Below the pieces are notes generated by a model, which saw nothing but the letters and a program-made list of their open reading frames with translations, was not told where the DNA came from and searched no databases. This document shows positions 56,781 through 64,000 of a DNA stretch of 64,000 nt, one piece after another; the first letter of the stretch is position 1; each line of letters begins with the position of its first letter. The DNA is from Perca fluviatilis (lineage: Eukaryota; Chordata; Actinopteri; Perciformes; Percidae), in contig NC_053133.1 in assembly GCF_010015445.1 (NCBI RefSeq), positions 30,480,752 to 30,544,751 on the forward strand. The letters are read 5' to 3'. The position numbers and the translations under genes are program-made.

Positions 56781-57200
56781 AATGGATCCACTTCTACTTC
56801 CTCCCACTGCTCTGGTCTCCTCTCTCCTTAGGTTTTATCTGGACCTCCTCTGCAGCACACCATACCCAACCTTTTAACCCCCCTGCATGCTTTCTTTACT
56901 TTTCCTTGTTTTTTCCTTCTTTTTCTATTTTAAATGACTTTTTTATTGTTTTAATCTAAATTCATGATTAATAATAACTATTTCTTGTAATATTTCTATA
57001 TTTACGTCCAATTTTACTATTATTTCCTTTCTGGGGTTAATCTCTACCTGCAGAGGACGTCCTACCTAATAATTTAATGTTTTTATTTTTAATAATTATT
57101 TTTAATAAATATTTTAAAGAATCCTTGGTTGTCCTTTATAACTTTTATTCTGCCTTACCTATATTATAATGATTTGATTGTACTTTTGTCTCTATTGCTA

Positions 57201-57204
<4 letters not shown>

Positions 57205-57253
<49 letters not shown>
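57205..57253. repeat. ATT microsatellite
   Basis: About 16 ATT units at the junction between the Penelope-like element and the next LINE. Confidence 0.95.
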
Positions 57254-57301
57254 AAATTGAATTACTTGCCTGTAACAGCCTGTACAACTTGCCAATTCAA
57301 G

Positions 57302-58468
57302 ATGGCCGCCGATGACAGAGCAGCACGGCATGTTATCAAACAAAGGCTTAAACCTGAGATTTACACCACTACTGATGGCAAAACTATAGTGGAAGATGAA
57401 CTATTAAGCTTCCTTTCTGTCAAATTGAAGACGGTGCCTCAGGATGACATTATTCTGATTGCTGTAAATCACTTTGGATCTGAGTGGATTGAAAACTCCA
57501 AGAAGGCCCTGTTTGAACTGTGTCCTGGCACGGGGCAGCGTTGTGTAGCTCACAAAGGGCAACTGAAAGATGTCAACAATGTTAAGAGCTGTCTAAAACT
57601 ACTGAATGAGGTTGGTGAGAATGCTCCTCGCTTTGTGTCCTATTACTTGGATGATTTACCATCAGTGACTTTAAATAGCCTCGATGTCTCTTGTCAGGTT
57701 AGTATGATCGATCGCCTAAATGTGGAGTTGGCGTCCATGAAAAATACTGTGAGTAAGCAGTCTACTGAATGCGAGAACCTTCGTGGAATAACTATAGACA
57801 TTAGTAAACGACTGAGTGTGGTTGAGCAACCCAGTGCTAGCAACGGGAATGCAGCCACAACCACGGCTAGTGAGGAGGCTTTGTTCCATGGACCAAGTCA
57901 CAGGGAGGCTGCACCCGCACCCGGACCCTCGGCGTTGCCCGTCATTGAGGAGACAGCTGGCGGGGGGATTGAGGTGGCGATGTCCCCTGCATGGAGCCAT
58001 GTATTAAAGGATGGCAAACGCAAGCAACGTTCTGGAAAACGATCTGCTGCTGCAGTGCAGAACAAGACCAGCATGAATCCTCCCAGAGAGAAGAAGACCT
58101 ATGGAATAGTTGGAACTGGTGCAGTGGAAAACAAACATGCAGTGACAACCAAGCTGGTGAGTGTGTTCGTGACTAAGCTTGCTCCGGATCTAGACTCAGA
58201 GACTCTGGCTAGTTATTTAAAAGAACAACTTTCCAGAGATGTGACTTGTCAGAGGATTGCCACTGAGTATACTCGCTATAGGTCTTTCAAAGTTACAGCT
58301 GAATGCAAGGAAGTAGCAGAGATGTATGCGCCGCAGCTGTGGCCAGAAGGGACCTTTGTAAGGCGCTTCTATGAGAATCGCAAGCCTAGGGCTGCGGTAG
58401 GGGCTGGTATTAAAGCACCACTTGATACAGAGATGAGTGCGCCTGAGCCAAGGGCGTCCCAAAAATGA
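57302..58468 (+). CDS. LINE ORF1 protein, intact frame
   Basis: 388 codons from the ATG in caagatggccgcc, a strong initiation context; the longer frame to 57257 lacks an ATG. The first ~120 residues are a globular region (DRAARHVIKQRLKPE, then AVNHFGSEWIENS). A short coiled-coil-like part follows (MIDRLNVELASMKN), then a Pro/Ala/basic linker (KDGKRKQRSGKRS). The C-terminal RRM-like nucleic-acid-binding fold has VFVTKLAPDLDSETL and ELWPEGTFV-type features (seen as LWPEGTFVRRF). No stops or frameshifts, so this copy may be young. It probably binds element RNA. Confidence 0.78.
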   Translation: MAADDRAARHVIKQRLKPEIYTTTDGKTIVEDELLSFLSVKLKTVPQDDIILIAVNHFGSEWIENSKKALFELCPGTGQRCVAHKGQLKDVNNVKSCLKLLNEVGENAPRFVSYYLDDLPSVTLNSLDVSCQVSMIDRLNVELASMKNTVSKQSTECENLRGITIDISKRLSVVEQPSASNGNAATTTASEEALFHGPSHREAAPAPGPSALPVIEETAGGGIEVAMSPAWSHVLKDGKRKQRSGKRSAAAVQNKTSMNPPREKKTYGIVGTGAVENKHAVTTKLVSVFVTKLAPDLDSETLASYLKEQLSRDVTCQRIATEYTRYRSFKVTAECKEVAEMYAPQLWPEGTFVRRFYENRKPRAAVGAGIKAPLDTEMSAPEPRASQK

Positions 58469-58477
58469 TAAACTGCT

Positions 58478-59812
58478 ATGAGAGTTGTGTCTTATAACTC
58501 CTGTGGTCTGCAGCTTGGCCAGGATGCTGGAGCGAGAGCCCAACGCACTGTTACTGACAAGCTCTTTGAGAATGCTGATGTGGTGTGTTTGCAAGAGACT
58601 TTTTTAGCTATTCAAGATCTGGATAAACTTAACATTGTGCATAATGATTTCCATGGGGCTGGGGAATCTACAACAGACTTAAACACCAGAATTCTGCGTG
58701 GCAGGATCCCAGGAGGTGTGGCCATATTCTGGCACAAGAAACTTGACCCTTTGGTCACTGTGATCAGGTTAGATGTGGACTGGTGCATAGGAATTAAGGT
58801 GGTGCATAATAAGAATGTTTTTATAATCTTAAATGTATACACTCCTTATGAATGTCCCAAAAATTAGAATGAGTACTTGAATAAGCTTGCTTTTATAGGG
58901 TCTTACATAAGGGAAAGTGAATATACATCCATATTTGTCTTGGGGGATCTGAATGCTGATATATCAGATACCAATTCACTTTTTGGTCAACACTTGATAC
59001 AATTCTGTAAAGATAACAAGGTTATTCTGTCCACTAAAGAATTACTGCCAGCTGATAGCTATACACATGTGAGTGAAGCTTGGCACACTACATCCTGGTT
59101 GGACCATTGTATGTCTACAGCTGATGCACATGATTGTATAAAGGAGGCTGAGAGCCTATATGGTTTGGCCACAGCAGACCATATTCCTGTCTCTATGTCC
59201 ATAAATATTAAGGGTCTACCTGAGCTTGTTTGTAGTGACAGCCATAAACCAGGTGAGATACTGGACTGGACAAGGCTTACAGAAGATGACCTGCAATATT
59301 ACAGGTTATTGACTGATGTGCACCTGAGAAATATTGAGTTACCTGTTGATGCAATTATGTGTGTGGATAGCAGCTGTAAGAATGTAAGTCATAATAATGA
59401 CCTATGTGCAATGTATGATAGAATTGTGAACTGTTTAGTTGTTGGAAGTAAACCACTAAGAAGTAAAGTGGTGAAACAACATATTGTAAGACCAGGGTGG
59501 GATGACTATGTCCATGATGTTCATATGGAGGCAAGAGATGCATTTAGAACATGGGTCTTAGCAGGCAAACCTAGGCATGGCCCAGTCTGTGAGCATAAGG
59601 TACGGTCTAATGCTAGGTTCAAATATGCTGTGCGTTTTATAAAAAGAAATGAGCAGACTATGAGGGCGAACTCTATGGCAAGAAAGTTACAAACTAATAA
59701 TTTTTATGAGTTCTGGAAGGAGGTGAAAGTGGTTAACAACAGTAAAATGCCACTGCCTTCTATTATTGATGGCATTACTGAACCAGAAAACATTGCAGAG
59801 CTATGGAGGAGG
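58478..59812 (+). pseudogene. LINE ORF2, endonuclease part
   Basis: Starts nine bases after the ORF1 stop (MRVVSYNSCGLQLG). Endonuclease motifs: VSYNSCG (Asn), VVCLQETFL (Glu), VLGDLNADISD, TSWLDHCMS and ATADHIPVS (Asp-His). One in-frame TAG at 58865 (cccaaaaattag) is the only lesion seen. The linker to RT (FYEFWKEVKVVNNS) runs to the gypsy insertion at 59812. Confidence 0.82.
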
Positions 59813-60408
59813 TTACGACCCCACCTCTGCAGTGCAGGGGTGGTTCCTCCTGCAGCCAGAGGAGGGTCGTTAGTGATTGGAACCACCTGGGCTCAGGTTA
59901 TTTAAGCTGCTTCTAACCACTTTTCTCTCTCTCTCTGCTCCTCCAGGTATGATTTGGTTTGGTTTGTTCCTTTATAGTTTTACTTAGTTTCCACTCAGTC
60001 ATTTACACCTATACAGATTCACTCATCCATGCACTTTACATACACCTTACGTTATGACATTCTCACACCTCATTCTAGTGGTGGACAGATCGAGGCTTCG
60101 TGAAACAATGAAACAGTTGAAGCAAATGTGTCATATTGTGTCGAGGCTTCGAAACAATCTGACACCCGTCTCAACGATGACACCTAGTGGTCACTGGCAG
60201 GTGTTGATCTGAAACAACCTTGATAACGAGCCATTAAAAAAATAAAAAATGTATTATTGTATTGTATTATTTTTCTAATATGTGAAGCTTGTAAGGCTTG
60301 CAGACTCCTCACTGTGCATAATGCTATTTTGGTCATAAAAAATGAATATTAATAAAAGAAATCAAGCCACAATGTCTCACTTTTTTATAGATTTTCATTC
60401 AAAAATAT

Positions 60409-60633
60409 TTATTTCTCTGCTGTGGAAGGACTTAGCCTACTTCTTTTTTTACAGATAATTTCTCCAGCCTTTGAAAAGATCCTCTCACAAGGGACACTTG
60501 TTGCTGGCATGCAAAGATATTTTTTAGCAAGGACATACAAATGAGGAAAGATTACTGCTCTCTCTTTCCAGTAAGTTAGGGGATCATGAGTTCTGGGCAA
60601 AAACGCAGAGTGGAGGTATTTTTTCACTTCCAC
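60409..60633 (-). pseudogene. hAT transposase C-terminal fragment
   Basis: Minus strand: DPLTYWKERAVIFPHLYVL, then CMPATSVPCERIFSKAGEII and KKRSRLSP, the hAT dimerisation region as in ZBED-type transposases. N-terminal BED finger and catalytic residues missing. Confidence 0.8.
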
Positions 60634-60713
60634 TGTGGCATCAGCTGTAGCATTATGTATAATCTGGGTTTTACAGATACGATCATTAAAACGTTCCCAT
60701 AAACTGTCCTGTC

Positions 60714-60714
<1 letters not shown>

Positions 60715-60765
<51 letters not shown>

Positions 60766-60767
60766 TA
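60715..60767. repeat. TATC microsatellite
   Basis: About 13 units of ctat. Confidence 0.95.
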
Positions 60768-61304
60768 ATGTGTCACTGTATGTAGGTCTATACTCTGTCT
60801 GTCTCACTCTATCAGTCAATGTGTAAATTTAAATGTAAGCCTAAATATAACTAAACAACTCGCACTTTGAATGTCACTATATCACCAAATATCCGCTATC
60901 TCAAAATCAAACTCATCTCACAAAACCCACGAGGTCAAGTGCGTTGACTTCACTTTTATACTGATGTGCGGATGTGTTCCCCAACCCTGTCAATCAAACG
61001 CTGATTTGGCGGACCATGCCACCTGTTGAAACACTAGTGAAACACTCCGGTGTTTCATTTAGCCGTAGTCACGTGACATCAGTGTTTTGAATCGCGCTTC
61101 GGATCAGTGTTTCGAAACATCTGCGCTTCGGGATCTCGGCAAAGCTTCGGAACGTCAGTTTCACTTCAGCCATCCCTACCTCATTCCTTTTTCTTTATTT
61201 AAAGTTACTAGTTTTGATTTATAATATATCTTTTTGATTGGCCTATACCTGTTGTTGGTGTCCCCTCATTCTTTGCCACAGGCCATGAGCCTGTTTGTTA
61301 CAAG

Positions 61305-61316
61305 TGGGGGCTCGTC
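61305..61316 (+). promoter_or_regulatory. Primer-binding site, tRNA-Pro type
   Basis: 'tgggggctcgtc' two bases after the LTR end matches the complement of the tRNA-Pro 3' end, as in many gypsy-type and retroviral elements. Confidence 0.75.
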
Positions 61317-62014
61317 TTTAAGCTAAATTTAATTATACTTTAGTCTTGCTTTAGTGTTTGAGTTTACTTTGACAATTTTCAATAGTGGATTAAAGTTTTG
61401 TTTAGACTGGTTTTGCCTTATTGATTTGTTTTGTTTACTTGTAGTTTGGCTTATTTGTTTTGTAGTTTATTTGGGTGAGTAGTCTTGTTAGTTTTGTTCA
61501 GATTGCCAAACTTTTGTTTGAGGGGATGCTTTGGTATGGCCAATATTATTGGAGAGAGCATTGAGAGCCATGTGTTCATCTTGTTCAGTTAGCTTTATAG
61601 CTAAATTTGGTTAGCAATTCACTTTGGGCCTGTTCTGGATTTTTGTTTAGGTGGGAGTCCTCTCCTGTTGAGGCTTATCAGCGAGTGTCCATAGGAGGCT
61701 CGTGGTGCTTTTGTTTTAGGTGGCAGTGAACGTGGGTAGAACTTCCCTTTTCCCTACATCGGCTCGGGAGCACCTCCAGGGATGAGGGACGGGCCACCAG
61801 GTTCTGGTTGTCTTTTCCACTCCGCTGGTTTTGTGTGCATAAAATCCCACCACATGTGACTGCACGAAGACCAGGGGCTAGTTAGTTGTTTTGGAGGATA
61901 GTGGAGTGTGGCTCCTGTCCTTAAACCCAGACTGGCAGCGGGTGAGTTGTGTATTTTTATTTATTTTTTTTTCTCTTTTTCAGCATTCGTAATTAGTTGT
62001 ATTGGTTGAGGAAG

Positions 62015-63370
62015 ATGTCTTCTATTTTGAGCAGTTTTGTTCAGGCTCCTTCAGAGTTAGCTTTAGAGTTATGTACTAAGGAGCAGTTGATTGAAATTGC
62101 TGACCATTATCAGATTGAGATTGCTGATAAAAAACTTAGAGACCGTTAAGACTAGATTACAGCAGGGTCTTAGGGAAGCAGGTGTTCTTTTGGGTCAGTC
62201 TGCCAGTAATGAGGGGGCAAGTTTTCAGTCTAGCCGTTCATTAACTTTTGAACAGCAGAGGGAGTTGTTGCGACTGCAGTTAGAAATAGTGCGATTGTAA
62301 AATGTCAATAGGCCAGAAGGAGTACCACAGTTTGATGTTTCACAGAGTCTTCGTATGTTGCCTAAATTTGATGAGTCAGATCCAGATACGTACTTTATTT
62401 TATTTGAGCGTATTGTGGGAGCTAAAGCTTGGTCAGATTTGGACATGACTATGTTGTTGCAATGTGCACTTACAGGGAAAGCACTTGAGGCTTTTTCAGC
62501 ACTGAGTGTAGCTGATAGTAAAGTTTTTGCTAAAGTTAAATCAGCAGTTCTGAAGGTCTATGAGCTTGTACCAGAGGCATATCATCAGCGCTTTCGTTAT
62601 AGGGAAAAGCTAGATTCACAAACCTATTCTGAGTTTGTTCGAGATTTGACTTCTGCATTTAATCGTTGGTGCACTGCTTCTGAAGTTCGTACTTTTGAGG
62701 GTCTGTTTAACTTGATTGTGTTAGAACAGTTCAAAGATTCTGTGTCTGACCAGGTTGCTACATACATTAATGAACGTAAAGTTAAGTCTCGAAGTGATGC
62801 AGCAGTTCTTGCAGATGAGTACAGGTTGACACATAAAAGCCATTTTGAGTCAAACAGTTACATGTACTATAAAAGTAACTTTACTCCTAGGAATAGTAGG
62901 TCATCTTTTTCTGGAGCTTTGTTTCAAAGGCCTCAGCAGAAGTTTGGTTCTGGGGAACCTACAGCACTGGTTGAGGCTAATACTTGTCGCTACTGTTTAG
63001 TTGAAGGACATTGGAAGGCAGATTGTCCTCTACTTCAATCAAAGAAGTTAAGTCAAGCTAAACCTGCTGTGATGGCAGTTCCTGTTACAGCCTCTGATCA
63101 CCAGGGTGAGTTTTCTCAACCAATAGTTGAGATTGGTTCTGAGTCTTCCAAAGGTGATTTTTCAGCCTTTATTTCAGATGGTGTGTCTTTGGTAGATGGC
63201 AACCAAAATGTTCCAATCAGGATTTTAAGAGACACTGGAGCTTTAGATTCCTTTCTTTTGGAATCTATTTTGCCGTTGTCCAAGGAGTCTGATACTGGCA
63301 GTTGTGTATTGACACGTGGCATGGGACTAGTTCCATTTTTTTCTCATGTACATGATGTAGCCAGGGACAA
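62015..63370 (+). pseudogene. Gypsy gag with start of protease
   Basis: ATG at 62015 (MSSILSSFVQAPSEL). A frameshift near 62130-62148 and a TAA at 62298 break it, after which 62355-63370 is open. Gag core: MLPKFDESDPDTYFILFE, LLQCALTGKALEAF, YRLTHKSH. Zinc knuckle CRYCLVEGHWKADC (C-x2-C-x4-H-x4-C). Then aspartic protease start ILRDTGALDSFLL (DTG) and VLTRGMGLV. Frame ends at the LINE junction. Confidence 0.82.
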
Positions 63371-64000
63371 CACTATGAGAAAATGTTTAACTGTGTGAAT
63401 AGTAATGTGTTTAACATAGGAGAGATACCTCACAGTGATGGTGTAGTCATCCGGCCGGAGGAAGTAGGTTATGCTATTGACAAACTTAAAATGAACAAAG
63501 CCTGTGGGCAGGATAGAATAACAGCTGAACATCTGAAATATGCTGGTCAAAGTATTTCAGTTTTACTTGCTCTATGCCTTTCTGGGTTAATGCATGGCAT
63601 ACTTCCTGGATCCATGTTATCTGTCTTGCTAGTACCTGTAGTTAAAAATAAGACTGGTAAATTAACTAGTGTAGATAACTATAGACCTATTGCACTTGCA
63701 AGTATACTATCCAAGGTGCTAGAGGGGATCCTTATGGATAGGCTTGCAGAATACATAGCGTCAACAGATAATCAGTTTGGTTTTAAGAACAAGCATGGAA
63801 CTGATCTGTGTATTTATGCACTTAAAGAAATTGTCCATAGGTACAGATCACGCAATAGCACGGTCTTCATGTGTTTCCTGGATGCGTCAAAGGCTTTTGA
63901 TCGTATCAATCATGGGAAACTGTTTGGTAAACTACATGAGCGTGGTGTCCCCTCTTACTTAATCAGGATACTGCAGTTCTGGTACTCTCACCAAACTATG
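63371..64000 (+). CDS. LINE ORF2, reverse transcriptase start (partial)
   Basis: Resumes at HYEKMFNCVN after the gypsy insert. RT motifs: MNKACGQDRITAEHLKYAG, VDNYRPIALASILSK, QFGFKNKHGTDLCIYAL and FMCFLDASKAFDRINH (motif A with catalytic Asp). The window ends before the YxDD motif. No stop in 630 bases. Split from its own endonuclease by the gypsy element, so it cannot make a full protein. Confidence 0.85.

Larger units (their letters stand above)
54986..57204 (+). mobile_element. Penelope-like element (RT plus GIY-YIG)
   Basis: Contains a Penelope-type RT followed by a GIY-YIG endonuclease, then a T-rich 3' region to the ATT array. The 5' boundary abuts telomere-like repeats. Inactive: one in-frame stop, one frameshift, an apparent internal deletion in the RT and no complete N-terminus. 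Confidence 0.82.
60076..61178 (-). mobile_element. hAT transposon inside the gypsy LTR
   Basis: Exact 8-bp duplication cctcattc at 60068-60075 and 61179-61186. Ends tagtggtggacag and inverse ...gccatcccta. Subterminal gaggcttcg/gcttcgg repeats. Retains only the transposase C-terminus on the minus strand and a TATC microsatellite. Confidence 0.85.
59813..61302 (+). repeat. Gypsy 5' LTR split by a hAT
   Basis: Without the hAT (60076-61178) and one copy of its 8-bp duplication the LTR is about 380 bases. A TATA-like ttatttaagc occurs near 59897. Confidence 0.7.
59813..63370 (+). mobile_element. Gypsy LTR retrotransposon, 3'-truncated, inside the LINE
   Basis: LTR 59813-61302 (ttacgaccccacc ... 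tttgttaca, including a later hAT insertion), tRNA-Pro primer site, leader, gag and the first part of protease. RT, integrase and the 3' LTR are absent: protease sequence runs straight into LINE sequence at 63370/63371. No target duplication was found. Confidence 0.8.
57254..64000 (+). mobile_element. Two-ORF LINE interrupted by a gypsy element; continues past window
   Basis: ORF1 57302-58468, ORF2 58478-59812 and, after a 3.56-kb insertion, 63371-64000. The interruption falls within ...NIAELWRR | HYEKMFN..., with no LINE bases lost. Apurinic-type endonuclease and RT are seen. Clade is not assigned. Confidence 0.82.

Noticed and set aside
57257..57301. Longer N-terminus for the LINE ORF1
   Set aside because: It would need a TTG start directly after the ATT array. 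The ATG at 57302 has a strong context and begins the conserved part.
60409..60633. Host ZBED gene
   Set aside because: Only the C-terminal hAT segment is present, and it lies inside an element with hAT ends and an 8-bp duplication.

Overview
This window looks like a fragment of a ray-finned fish (teleost, probably percomorph) genome. The reasons are a FISNA-NACHT immune receptor exon of the fish NLR expansion, Rex3/RTE and L2-type LINEs, a tRNA-derived SINE, a Penelope-like element, hAT and Tc1/mariner transposons, and very long CA arrays. There are no operons, CRISPR arrays, tRNA genes or rRNA genes. Most bases are transposon-derived. The few host-like exons are small, so splice sites and codon phase were used to place them.

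Layout. (1) 0.4-12.7 kb: a minus-strand NLR gene. It has a possible 5' exon near 12.6 kb, two 147-nt symmetric N-terminal exons (12.1 and 11.0 kb), a RING-finger exon (2.6 kb) and a large FISNA-NACHT exon (0.47-2.36 kb). Exon phases (2/2/1) fit together. Its long intron holds an old endogenous retrovirus (ERV) LTR and leader (3.9-5.3 kb) and a CpG-rich block (5.6-6.5 kb). (2) 12.8-20 kb: a graveyard of hAT-like ends, LINE pieces, a THAP-domain transposon start and a 5'-truncated Rex3. (3) 20-26.7 kb: a nearly complete minus-strand L2-type LINE with an esterase-bearing ORF1. Its 3' region is interrupted by a recently tandem-duplicated retroviral leader/gag-start fragment. (4) 28.4-29.2 kb: an internally deleted hAT with a clear 8-bp target duplication.

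(5) 30-54.6 kb: the most informative region, a direct tandem duplication (copy A about 29.99-40.9 kb, copy B about 41.53-53.96 kb, plus a third partial copy). Each copy carries phase-0 exon-like segments of an unrecognised plus-strand gene (43, 37, 43 and 8 codons plus stop) and orphan 5' exons of NLR genes on the minus strand. One of those NLR exons is split by a LINE whose insertion predates the duplication. Comparing the copies gives empty sites, and therefore target duplications, for a Tc1/mariner element (TA), a solo LTR (4 bp) and a rearranged LTR provirus (4 bp). The provirus contains a roughly 345-bp-arm palindrome.

(6) 54.9-64 kb: a Penelope-like element (RT plus GIY-YIG endonuclease), then a LINE whose ORF1 is intact and whose ORF2 is split by a gypsy LTR retrotransposon. 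The gypsy LTR was itself hit by a hAT, giving three nested levels. The LINE continues past the window end.

Functionally, the only host system I can argue for is the NLR receptor locus (cytosolic innate sensing). The duplicated unknown exon family is the best candidate for something undescribed. All family calls come from reading motifs by eye; no database search was possible.
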